64,000 nt of DNA from contig NZ_STGX01000019.1 of the NCBI RefSeq assembly GCF_004912155.1, positions 1 through 64,000 of the forward strand, written 5' to 3'. The notes beneath the pieces were generated by a model. That model worked only from the letters and a program-made list of their open reading frames with translations. It did not search any database and was not told where the DNA came from. This DNA comes from Glycomyces paridis (GTDB taxonomy: Bacteria; Actinomycetota; Actinomycetes; Mycobacteriales; Micromonosporaceae). This document shows positions 16,114 to 23,544 of the stretch, in pieces. Both the position numbers and the translations under genes were made by a program. The first letter of the stretch is position 1; each line of letters opens with the position of its first letter.

Positions 16114-16905
16114 ATGCTTGAAGGCGTGCCTGACAGCTCTATCGCCACCGCCAAGACCCGGACCCGCAAGCCGAAGCTGGACCGCGTCCTCGCCGACGCC
16201 GTCGAACAGGCCCGCGAAGCCGCCGAGGAGTCCGGCGACGGGATCGGGGAGCACCTGAGCGTCGAGGCCGAGACCGACCGCGTCGTCACCCACTACTTCG
16301 AGTGCACCCTGCCGGGCTACCGCGGCTGGCGCTGGGCCGTCGTGCTCACCCGCGCCCCCCGCGCCCGCGCCGCCACCGTCTCCGAGAGCGCGCTCCTGCC
16401 CGGCCCGGACGCGCTGCGCTCCCCCGCATGGGTGCCGTGGGCCGACCGCCTCCAGGGCGGCGAGGTCGGCACCGGCGAAGTCCTCCCCACCGAGGAGGAC
16501 GACGACCGGCTCATGCCCGCCTACCAGCTCTCCGACGACGACGCCGTCGAGGACATCGCCTACGAGCTCGGCCTCGGCCGCGAACGGGTCATGAACCGCG
16601 AGGGCCGCGCCGAGACCGCGCAGCGCTGGTACGACGGCGACCGCGGCCCGACCGCGCCCATCGCCGAGGCCGCCCCCGCGCCCGCCCGCTGCGGCACCTG
16701 CGGCTTCTTCCTGCCGCTCGCCGGCTCGATGCGCCAGGCCTTCGGCGCCTGCGGCAACCTGTACTCCTCCGAGGACGCCCGCGTCGTCTCAGCCGACCAC
16801 GGCTGCGGCGCGCACTCCCAGATCAGCGAGTTCGTCGACACCACCCCGCAGGGCGTGGACAAGTCCGAGATCGTCTACGACGACGAAGGCTCCGAACTGC
16901 TCTGA
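16114..16905 (+). CDS. DUF3027 family protein
   Basis: This encodes 263 residues of an actinobacterial family of unknown function. Recognisable landmarks are GEHLSVEAE, HYFECTLPGYRGWRWAVVL, LLPGPDALRSPAWVPWADRL and a C-terminal Cys pair region (CGTCGFFLPL, then ACGN) that may bind zinc. Its neighbours match the usual conserved setting with DUF2530 and sepH. Two starts are possible. The ATG at 16114 has GGGGAG 7 nt upstream. The GTG at 16126 sits 7 nt after TATGCT and could be a leaderless start. I keep the longer form. The gene lies between two inverted 63-bp repeats. Confidence 0.88.
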   Translation: MLEGVPDSSIATAKTRTRKPKLDRVLADAVEQAREAAEESGDGIGEHLSVEAETDRVVTHYFECTLPGYRGWRWAVVLTRAPRARAATVSESALLPGPDALRSPAWVPWADRLQGGEVGTGEVLPTEEDDDRLMPAYQLSDDDAVEDIAYELGLGRERVMNREGRAETAQRWYDGDRGPTAPIAEAAPAPARCGTCGFFLPLAGSMRQAFGACGNLYSSEDARVVSADHGCGAHSQISEFVDTTPQGVDKSEIVYDDEGSELL

Positions 16906-16948
16906 CCGCTCCGGCCCCGCGGCTGTTCGAACCGTTGGGGGCCAGGAC

Positions 16949-17011
16949 CGTCGTACCCGCCGGGCACGGTTGAAACCGGGGGCCCTTACCCAGAGGTGAA
17001 CGTCGTGGTGC
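16949..17011 (-). repeat. 63-bp inverted repeat, right copy
   Basis: Reverse-complement partner of 15967-16029 (60 of 63 identical). It lies between the convergent DUF3027 and DUF2530 genes. The pair encloses 919 bp. Confidence 0.9.
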
Positions 17012-17065
17012 CCTGCGGCGCCCGGCCGTTCGTCTCATGACGGGTCGGCATCCGCTCGGCCCGGC

Positions 17066-17398
17066 TCAGGCCTCGTCCTGCTCGCGCGCGGACCCGCCGA
17101 AGTGGCGGCGGTCGGCCACGACCATCATCGCGGTGCCGATGAGGCCGATGATCACACCGGTGAGCGCGCAGGCGCCCCACCATCCGCGCCCGGAGTCGGC
17201 GAGGTCGTCGCGGAAGACCTGGGTCAGGATCAGCGCGATCGTCCACAGTAGTGTCCCGCCCGCCGCGATGGGCGTCATGCGCATCTGCACCGCCTTCGGG
17301 GCGGGCAGCTCGGGGGTGCGCTTGACGCGCTGGTAGGCCTCGCGCGGCGTCGCGGAGCCGGACGGGGCCGGGGGCTGGGAATTTCCTTCCGTGGACAC
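17066..17398 (-). CDS. DUF2530 small membrane protein
   Basis: This encodes 110 residues. A polar N-terminus of about 40 residues is followed by two transmembrane helices (about 42-61 and 76-95, with GACALTGVIIGLIGTAMMVV) and a short polar tail. This matches the DUF2530 layout, an actinobacterial family found beside DUF3027 and sepH. Function is unknown. The start is GTG at 17398, which lies 6 nt after a strong -10 element, so the mRNA is probably leaderless. It is transcribed divergently from sepH. Confidence 0.85.
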   Translation of the reverse strand: MSTEGNSQPPAPSGSATPREAYQRVKRTPELPAPKAVQMRMTPIAAGGTLLWTIALILTQVFRDDLADSGRGWWGACALTGVIIGLIGTAMMVVADRRHFGGSAREQDEA

Positions 17399-17404
17399 GC
17401 AGCC

Positions 17405-17433
17405 AATGTACGCTGCGTCAGTCCCCGCGACAA
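17405..17433 (-). promoter_or_regulatory. Leaderless promoter of the DUF2530 gene
   Basis: On the minus strand TTGTCG (17428-17433) and TACATT (17405-17410) are 17 nt apart. The GTG start follows 6 nt after the -10, where transcription would begin. Confidence 0.75.
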
Positions 17434-17608
17434 TCGGTCACGGTGACATGAGGTGCCGTCGCGTCGTCGACTGTGGGCGGGTTCCCCCTCCGGGGGACGG
17501 TGTTCGGTTATCGGCACCCCGCCGGTTGTGGTCCGCCGGTAGGGTTGGGCGTACGCTCGGATGAGCTGGCAAGGCGGCGCTGACGAAGACACGCGAGGGG
17601 TGGAAGGC

Positions 17609-18631
17609 ATGAGGCCTGTTCGGTTCGTAGCCCTCTCTGAGGACGGTCACGCGCTGGTGCTCGCCGACGAACTCGGCAGGCTGCTCGCCCTGCCGCTCGA
17701 CGAACGCGTCGCGGCCGTGGTGGACGTCCCCGAAGGGGGCAACGCGCTGCGCGCCAAGGCCGACGGTCCCCCGAGCAAGCCCGAGGGCGCCCGCCGCCCC
17801 GTCCCGCCGCGGCCCGTCGCCGTCAACCTCTCCCCGCGTGACATCCAGACCCGCATCCGCTCCGGCGAGAGCGCCGAGGACATCGCCGCCTCCGCGCAGG
17901 TCGCCGTCGACCGGGTGCTGCGCTACGCCGGGCCGGTCCTCCAGGAGCGCGCGATGCTCGCCCAGGCGGCCCGCCGCTCCCGGCTGGCGACCTCCGAGCG
18001 CGGCGAGCGCATGTCCAATGTGGTGGATGTGAAGCTCGGCACGCACGGGGTCGACCCCGAGGCGGTCTCCTGGGACGCCTGGCGCACCGAGGACGGCTCG
18101 TGGCTCGTGCAGGCCTCCTGGTCCTCGGGCAAGACCACCGCGCGGGCGCGCTGGAAGCTCGACCGGGCCCGCCAGACCGTGACCCCCGACGACGAGATGG
18201 CCCAGTTCCTCTCGACCCCGCTCCCGCAGCAGGTCCCCGGGCACAAGGAGACCGTCTCCGAGCTCGGGGTGCGCCCCGGCGACCCGGTGCGTCCCTCGCG
18301 CGACCCGCTGCACGGGCTGCGCGAGCAGGACGACGACGCCTCGCGTCCCGACCCGCTGCGCCGCGACCGCCTCCGGGAGGTCCTGGAGCGCCCGCTCGAC
18401 GACATGAACGGCCGCGGCAAGCGCACCTCGCAACTCGGCCTGCCCGGGACCACCTCCCCGGAGCAGCGCGAGACCCCCGAGGTGCCCTCGCTCGCCGTGT
18501 TGCGCCCCGGCAAGCGCTCGGTCGCCGACGACGACCTCAACACTCCGCCGCTCGCGGCGGCCGGCTCGAAGCCGCGCAACCAGCTCCCGGGCTGGGACGA
18601 CGTGCTGTTCGGCTCCGCCGACAAGAAGTAG
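17609..18631 (+). CDS. sepH: Cell-division protein SepH (DUF3071)
   Basis: This encodes 340 residues, normal for SepH, an actinobacterial FtsZ-binding protein that promotes Z-ring formation. The N-terminal domain (MRPVRFVALSEDGHALVLAD) is followed by a helix-turn-helix-like segment (about 70-125, LSPRDIQTRIRSGESAEDIA) and a WKLDRAR-containing strand region. A long disordered Pro/Arg/Asp linker follows, then the conserved C-terminal tail LPGWDDVLFG. The ATG at 17609 gives the family's typical start; AGGGG lies about 9 nt upstream. The tail ends GSADKK, and its codons are repeated three more times past the stop. It is followed by a hairpin terminator. Confidence 0.92.
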   Translation: MRPVRFVALSEDGHALVLADELGRLLALPLDERVAAVVDVPEGGNALRAKADGPPSKPEGARRPVPPRPVAVNLSPRDIQTRIRSGESAEDIAASAQVAVDRVLRYAGPVLQERAMLAQAARRSRLATSERGERMSNVVDVKLGTHGVDPEAVSWDAWRTEDGSWLVQASWSSGKTTARARWKLDRARQTVTPDDEMAQFLSTPLPQQVPGHKETVSELGVRPGDPVRPSRDPLHGLREQDDDASRPDPLRRDRLREVLERPLDDMNGRGKRTSQLGLPGTTSPEQRETPEVPSLAVLRPGKRSVADDDLNTPPLAAAGSKPRNQLPGWDDVLFGSADKK

Positions 18632-18692
18632 AGCGGCTCTGCCGACAAGAAGCACCGCGGCTCGGTCGACAAGAAGCACCACAGCTCGGTCG
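18611..18692 (+). repeat. 24-bp tandem repeat across the sepH stop codon
   Basis: The units start at 18611, 18635, 18659 and 18683 (partial). Each begins GGCTC(C/T/G)G(C/T)CGACAAGAAG. The first unit encodes the last six residues of SepH. The next two lie after the TAG and keep the same frame. Confidence 0.85.
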
Positions 18693-18733
18693 CCGAGGCC
18701 GCCGCGCGGGCTTCGCCCGCTTGGCGGCCTCGG
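18693..18733 (+). terminator. Terminator of sepH
   Basis: Arms CCGAGGCCGCC (18693-18703) and GGCGGCCTCGG (18723-18733) pair perfectly and enclose a second stem GCGGGC/GCCCGC with a TTC loop. It starts directly after the tandem repeat. Confidence 0.75.
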
Positions 18734-18893
18734 GATCATTACTAAGCTGGCATATCCGGAATTACGGATTTGTCCCTCATGAACGCCCCTATCCAGACCG
18801 TATCCGGCGTCGGTGACATCGGGGACGGCACGGGTCGAACTCTCGGCGGGGAGGGCCTTCGGGTCCTTCTCGCCGTTTTCTGTGGGTGAGATT

Positions 18894-18930
18894 GGGGGGC
18901 AAGGGGGTCGGGGGCGGGAGGGGGCGGGGG
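18894..18930 (+). other. G-run cluster, possible G-quadruplex
   Basis: Six runs of three to six G separated by one to three bases lie at 18894-18930, with further G-runs up to 18952. They sit about 50-80 bp ahead of the MFS promoter. The remaining part of the 18632-19010 gap shows no gene. ATCCG-N6-CGGAT near 18760 is a small palindrome. Confidence 0.7.
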
Positions 18931-18969
18931 TTCCAGGGGTTGGGAACGGGGGCGAGAAGTCGGTCATAG

Positions 18970-19002
18970 TTACTGGCTTGCCGACCGGTAAGTAAATATC
19001 AT
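18970..19002 (+). promoter_or_regulatory. Candidate leaderless promoter and operator of the MFS gene
   Basis: TATCAT at 18997-19002 lies 8 nt before the ATG at 19011. Just upstream, TTACTGG (18970-18976) and CCGGTAA (18985-18991) form an inverted repeat with one mismatch and an 8-nt spacer, placed where a repressor would block the promoter. No good -35 is seen. Confidence 0.45.
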
Positions 19003-19010
19003 TGCATGCG

Positions 19011-20273
19011 ATGTCCCCGGTGATCATGAGTCAGTTGCAGCGCACGTTCCGAGCCCTCGCGTACCCCGGATTCCGGGTGTACGCCGCCGGACAGCTCGTG
19101 GGGACCCTCGCGTTCTGGCTGCAGACCACCGCCGTGAGCTGGCTCGTCCTCGAACTCTCGGGGAACTCCGGGACGGCCCTCGGGTGGACGCTCGCGCTCC
19201 AGTTCGGCCCCTACCTCCTCTTCGGCCTCCAGGGCGGCAAGATCGCCGACGGCTTCGACAAGCGCAAGATCCTCCTGCTGTGCTCGCTCGGCTCGGCCGC
19301 CGTCACCGCCACGCTCGGCGCGGTGGTGCTGACCGGGCACGTGGAGCTGTGGATGATCTACGTCGGCATGTTCGCCTTCGGCTCGGTCGCCGTCATCGAG
19401 GGCCCGGCCCGCCAGGCGTTCTACTCCGAACTGGTCGACATCGAGGCCCTGCCGAACGCGGTCGGCCTCGGCAGCGCCATCTTCAACACCAGTCGCATCG
19501 CCGGCCCCGCCCTCGCCGGGGTGCTCATCGCGTTCACCTCCACCGGCGCGGTCATCGCCGTGTGCTCGGTGGTCTTCCTCGGTCCCGCGATCTCCTGCGC
19601 GGTCCTGCTGCGCCGCAGCCTGACCAACCCGGTCCGGCGCCGCGCCGACTCCGGCGGCATCCGCGAGGCGCTGCGGTACACCGCCGCCCGCCCCGACCTC
19701 ATCGCCGTCCTGTTCGTCTCGCTCCTGGTCTCGGGCTTCACCTTCAACTTCGCGCTGACGCTCTCGATGCTCGCCCGCACCGAGTTCGACACCGGCGCCG
19801 ACAGCTACGGCCTGCTGCTGACCGCGCTCGCGGTCGGCGCGCTCACCGGTTCGCTCGCCTCCGGTCGCCGCTCCGGGCGGCCCTCGCTGTCGACGATGCT
19901 CACCTCCTCGGTCCTCCTCGGCGTCGGCACCCTCGTGGTCGGCTTCGCGCCGAGCCTGTGGTCGGCGATGGCGCTCCTGGCGCCCACCGGCTTCGCCATG
20001 GTGTACTACGCCCAGGCCGCGAACCAGCGGATCCAGATGGGCGTGCGGGCCGACTTCCGCGGCCGCGTGCTCAGCCTGTACATGCTCGTGTTCCTCGGCT
20101 CGACGGCGGTGTTCGCGCCGATCGTCGGCTGGTTCATGGAGCAGTACGGGGCCCGCGCGGGCCTGTGGCTCGGCGGGCTCATCGCGATGGCGACGCCGAC
20201 GGTGGTCGTGTTCGCCAAGCGCGCGCAGCTGCGCCGCCGCGCGGTCGCGCTCACCGGCAAGGCGATGCCCTGA
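19011..20273 (+). CDS. Major facilitator superfamily exporter
   Basis: This encodes 420 residues with about 12 predicted membrane helices. The loop between helices 2 and 3 carries a motif-A-like GGKIADGFDKRK. ALPNAVGLGSAIFNTSRIAGPALAGVL in helices 4-5 is typical of the EntS/MFS_3 group of drug or siderophore exporters. The substrate is unknown. The ATG at 19011 follows a -10-like TATCAT and lacks a ribosome-binding site, so it may be leaderless; ATG at 19026 is an alternative. It follows sepH, and similar MFS genes sit near sepH in other actinobacteria as I recall. Confidence 0.88.
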   Translation: MSPVIMSQLQRTFRALAYPGFRVYAAGQLVGTLAFWLQTTAVSWLVLELSGNSGTALGWTLALQFGPYLLFGLQGGKIADGFDKRKILLLCSLGSAAVTATLGAVVLTGHVELWMIYVGMFAFGSVAVIEGPARQAFYSELVDIEALPNAVGLGSAIFNTSRIAGPALAGVLIAFTSTGAVIAVCSVVFLGPAISCAVLLRRSLTNPVRRRADSGGIREALRYTAARPDLIAVLFVSLLVSGFTFNFALTLSMLARTEFDTGADSYGLLLTALAVGALTGSLASGRRSGRPSLSTMLTSSVLLGVGTLVVGFAPSLWSAMALLAPTGFAMVYYAQAANQRIQMGVRADFRGRVLSLYMLVFLGSTAVFAPIVGWFMEQYGARAGLWLGGLIAMATPTVVVFAKRAQLRRRAVALTGKAMP

Positions 20274-20655
20274 CCGACGTCTTCGGCTCGGCGGCCGAAG
20301 CGGGCCGGGAGGCCCGCCGGAGGCGCGGATCGAAGGCCACCGGGGCCCCGCGGACCGGTTTCGCGTTAAACGTTGATTCCCACTGGTTGAACCGCGCCTC
20401 TTGCGACACTCACAGTGGTCGCCCGAGTTCTCCCGAAGTGCCTTGAAGCTCCTGCGTCTCTGTGGTCGCAGCAGCGAACACGAGTGTTACTTCCGCGAAA
20501 TTACTGTCCCGTTCTGTGGGATTTCACTGAATTAACAGGAGCCGATGCTGCGAGGATAGGTCACATCGTGACAGCCCCGACCACGCCGCGACGGCACACC
20601 ATTCGCCGCGAGCGCGTGTCACACACCCTTGAGTAGAGCCCCTGGAGGGAATCCA
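20274..20655. other. Intergenic region, no gene seen
   Basis: This 382-bp gap starts with hairpins that probably end MFS transcription: CTTCGGC/GCCGAAG at about 20281-20300 and CGGGCC/GGCCCG next to it. A CCACTG/CAGTGG inverted repeat lies at 20380-20385 and 20413-20418. An AGGAG-preceded four-codon frame near 20545 is too short to judge. GC content falls toward 20520, suggesting that the thpR promoter lies there. Confidence 0.35.
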
Positions 20656-21321
20656 GTGAGTGCTTCCGCCATCGCGGTCCAGCAGGCCGCGCCCCTGGTG
20701 CGGACCGAGCGCCTCTTCGCCGCGCTCCCGCTTCCCGACAACGCCGTCGCCGATCTCGCCGAAGTCGTCTCCGACCTCAACATCGCGCGCCGCGGCGTCC
20801 CCAGCAGACCCGGCGCCGTAGGGCGCCGGCCCGCCTCCGGGCGGCTCGTCCGCTCCGAGAACTGGCACCTCACCGTCGCCTTCCTCGGCGAGGTCCCCAC
20901 CGAGCGGTGCGCCGAGACCGCCGAGGTCGTCGCCGAGGCCGCCGCCCAGACCGCGCCGATGCGCCTGTGCGTCTCCGGCGGCGGACGATTCGGCCGCGGC
21001 CGCTATTCGGTGGTCTACGCCGGCCTCGACGGCGACGTCGCCGCCCTGGTCGACCTCGTCCACCGCCTCCGCGCCGGACTCATCGCCGGCGGGCTCCCGG
21101 TGGACCAGAAGCAGTACCGGCCGCACGTGACCCTCGCCCGTCCCGGCGACCGCGTCACCAACCAGCAGGCCGCGCAGGACCTGCTGACCCTGCGCCGCTA
21201 CTACGGCCCGTCCTGGACCGCGGGCGAGGTCGTGCTCTACAAGTCCGACTTCGGCAAGGGCCCGGTCGGCGCGCAGCCGAACTACACCGCGATCGCCGCA
21301 GCTCCCCTCGGTAGGCCCTGA
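20656..21321 (+). CDS. thpR: RNA 2',3'-cyclic phosphodiesterase (2H family)
   Basis: This encodes 221 residues. The two catalytic HxTx motifs of the 2H phosphoesterase fold are present: HLTVAFLG (about 80) and HVTLARPG (about 156), with ERLFAALPLP at the N-terminus. It is expected to hydrolyse 2',3'-cyclic phosphate ends of RNA or small nucleotides in the cytoplasm. GGAGG sits 7 nt ahead of the GTG at 20656. It is slightly longer than the usual 180 residues because of an Arg/Pro-rich insertion near residues 45-70. It ends inside a strong terminator and is monocistronic. Confidence 0.9.
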   Translation: MSASAIAVQQAAPLVRTERLFAALPLPDNAVADLAEVVSDLNIARRGVPSRPGAVGRRPASGRLVRSENWHLTVAFLGEVPTERCAETAEVVAEAAAQTAPMRLCVSGGGRFGRGRYSVVYAGLDGDVAALVDLVHRLRAGLIAGGLPVDQKQYRPHVTLARPGDRVTNQQAAQDLLTLRRYYGPSWTAGEVVLYKSDFGKGPVGAQPNYTAIAAAPLGRP

Positions 21322-21354
21322 GCGGTCCGGCCGCCTCCCGGCCGGACCGCTCAG
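21318..21354 (+). terminator. Terminator of thpR
   Basis: A perfect 16-bp stem (21318-21333 with 21339-21354) and 5-nt loop. The TGA stop lies in the left arm. Confidence 0.85.
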
Positions 21355-21528
21355 GACCCGCCCTGAGGGCCGCCCCACGGGCGGGCGCGGCCTCGTCCGC
21401 ACCCGCCTGAGACGGGCCCCGACCTCCGCACGGCGCAGCGGAACCGGCGACCGGCCTCAAGGGAGAAACTCGTTCGCGATCTGGTCGAAAGCCCGGATCG
21501 CGGCGGTGGCGACCGGTAGAAAGAGTGC

Positions 21529-23445
21529 ATGTCCCACAGCGCCTCCGGCATCGGCCGCCACCGCCCCGACGCGGCCTCCGCGTCCCCGCGCACGACCGGT
21601 GCCGCCGGGCGCCCCGTCGCCCGCGTCTTCCTGCGCACCGCCGGGATCACCGCCCTCCTGTGCTGGGCGGTCCTGCTCTCGTGGGCGTCCTTCGGCACCG
21701 CCACCGGCACCGGCTCCTCCGGCGTCTACATGATCATCGGGACGGTCGCCTCGGTGCTCACCGTCGCCGTCGTCGTCACCATTGCCGCCGCCCACCCCGG
21801 CCTGCGCACCATCATCGCCGCGCTGTTCGCGGCCGTGCTCGCCGCCTTCGCCGGGTGGGCCGTGTACTCCTCGATGCCCGAGGCCGGGCCCGGCCAGTTC
21901 ATCACCCACCGCGCCGGCGTCGCCGTGCTCGCCTACGTCTTCGGCGTCATCGGCGGCGGCCTCCTGGCGCTCTCGGAGTTCGTCGTCGAGGGCTACTCGG
22001 GCGGGCGCGTCCCGGCGCCGAAAGCGCTGCGGCGCAAGGTCGCCGTGTTCGCCGCCGCCGTCGTCGTCATGCTCGCGGCGGCCCTCGCCCCGGCCATGCA
22101 GCGCTGGGCGGAGCTGGCGAACGAGGACGTCATGGTGGGCACCGGCGCCGCCACCGAGGCCGGCATGGACGGCATGGCCGCACTCGCGGGCGTCGAGCGC
22201 TTCACCGACACCCCCTACGGGCTCCTGCGCACCGACCACCCCGCAGAACCCACCCCGCAGGCGGTGACGATGCTCGACCCGGCCTCGGGCGCCGCGGTCT
22301 GGTACCACCGCCGCTGGAACTGGCTCGCCGCGCAGGCGCCGGTCCTCTCCCACCCGCAGGACCTCGTCGCCCTCTCCGGCCCGCGCGCCGACGACCGCGG
22401 CGACTACCAGACGCGGGTGCTGCGCGCCCGCGACGGCGAGGAGGTCGCCACCGCGGGCTTCGACGGGTCGCCGGGGACGCTGCTGGCGGTGGCCGACGAC
22501 CGACTCCTGTACGCGCAGGACCGCTCCGCGCGGTTCACCGTGTACGACTTCGGCGGGTCGGCGCTGTGGGAGGCCGAGATGCCGCCCGGGTGCGAGGGCA
22601 CCGCCGGGCAGATCGCCGGTTCGCGGGTGGTGCTGCTGGCCGACTGCGTGCCCGCGCCCGACCGGCCGGTGGCCCGCGACTACGTGCTGGCCTTCGACCT
22701 CGACGACGGCGCCGAGGCGTGGGAGCAGGCGCTGGACCTCCAGGCCGAGGTGGTGCCGGAGTCGTTCCTGGTCTCGGGGGACGCGGTGGTCATCGACAGC
22801 CGCATCGAGCACCGGGTGACCGACGGGCCGTTCTCGGCGCGCCGCTTCGAGCACGGGCTCATCGCGTACGCGGTGGCCGACGGCGCCGAGCGGTGGCGCG
22901 TGGACGACCAGTCGTTCGGTTCGACGAACTCCTCGGCGTGCGGCGGGACGCTGCACCTGTCGCAGCCGACGAGCGCGGCCGCGACCGGTGTCGCGGCGAC
23001 GGGGGACGCGAAGGCGCAGGTCCCGGCGGCGGAGCGGCGGACGGTGCAGATCGTGGAGTGCTACACGGCGAAGGAGCGCGAGGGCTCGTGGCTGGGCGTC
23101 ATGGCCTACGACGCGGACTCGGGCGAGCGGCTCTACCGCAAGTCGGTGCGCCTGGGCTTCACGCCGCTGGACCCGGAGGTCGCGCGAGGCTGGGCGACGG
23201 TCCTGCCCGACAACCGGGCGCTGCTGGCGGCGGACCTGTCGCTGGACCCGAACGGACCGGACTGCCGCCTGTACCAGGTGGCCGGCGGCGAGGTCGCGGA
23301 GCTGGCGTTCGCCGCCGACGGCGAGGGCGCGGCGGCGGTCCCGGCGGACTGGTGCCACGACGCGCAGTTGAGCGCGGTGGGCACGGGTGCGGCGGTGAGC
23401 TTCGTGAACGAGGACGGAACGCGCGGCATCGCGATGGTCGACTGA
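21529..23445 (+). CDS. Membrane protein with a PQQ-type beta-propeller outer domain
   Basis: This encodes 638 residues. A basic N-terminus is followed by about five transmembrane helices within residues 30-210. Then comes a 400-residue extracellular region with repeated PQQ-like blades (for example LDPASGAAVWYH, LAFDLDDGAEAWEQ, YAVADGAERWRVDD, YDADSGERLYRK). Such proteins are common in actinobacteria; the propeller more often serves as a binding scaffold than as a quinoprotein dehydrogenase. No catalytic residues are evident. The start is the ATG at 21529 with AGAAAGAG upstream. It is the only gene between thpR and glmS, and its role is unknown. Confidence 0.8.
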   Translation: MSHSASGIGRHRPDAASASPRTTGAAGRPVARVFLRTAGITALLCWAVLLSWASFGTATGTGSSGVYMIIGTVASVLTVAVVVTIAAAHPGLRTIIAALFAAVLAAFAGWAVYSSMPEAGPGQFITHRAGVAVLAYVFGVIGGGLLALSEFVVEGYSGGRVPAPKALRRKVAVFAAAVVVMLAAALAPAMQRWAELANEDVMVGTGAATEAGMDGMAALAGVERFTDTPYGLLRTDHPAEPTPQAVTMLDPASGAAVWYHRRWNWLAAQAPVLSHPQDLVALSGPRADDRGDYQTRVLRARDGEEVATAGFDGSPGTLLAVADDRLLYAQDRSARFTVYDFGGSALWEAEMPPGCEGTAGQIAGSRVVLLADCVPAPDRPVARDYVLAFDLDDGAEAWEQALDLQAEVVPESFLVSGDAVVIDSRIEHRVTDGPFSARRFEHGLIAYAVADGAERWRVDDQSFGSTNSSACGGTLHLSQPTSAAATGVAATGDAKAQVPAAERRTVQIVECYTAKEREGSWLGVMAYDADSGERLYRKSVRLGFTPLDPEVARGWATVLPDNRALLAADLSLDPNGPDCRLYQVAGGEVAELAFAADGEGAAAVPADWCHDAQLSAVGTGAAVSFVNEDGTRGIAMVD

Positions 23446-23544
23446 TCGTGAACGGGCCCTGAACCCCGAACCGATCATGTGGTGTGAGCAATGACCGGTC
23501 AACCGCGCACAGGCAATGCTCGAAACTGGGGTAGGGTGGCTCGC

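Noticed and set aside
15967-17011. Inverted repeats as ends of an insertion sequence
   Set aside because: The interior holds only a conserved DUF3027 gene and no transposase, and I see no flanking target duplication.
18813-18995. A 60-residue + strand frame ahead of the MFS gene
   Set aside because: It spans the G-run cluster, is nearly all Gly/Val/Arg, and ends at the promoter; no ribosome-binding site.
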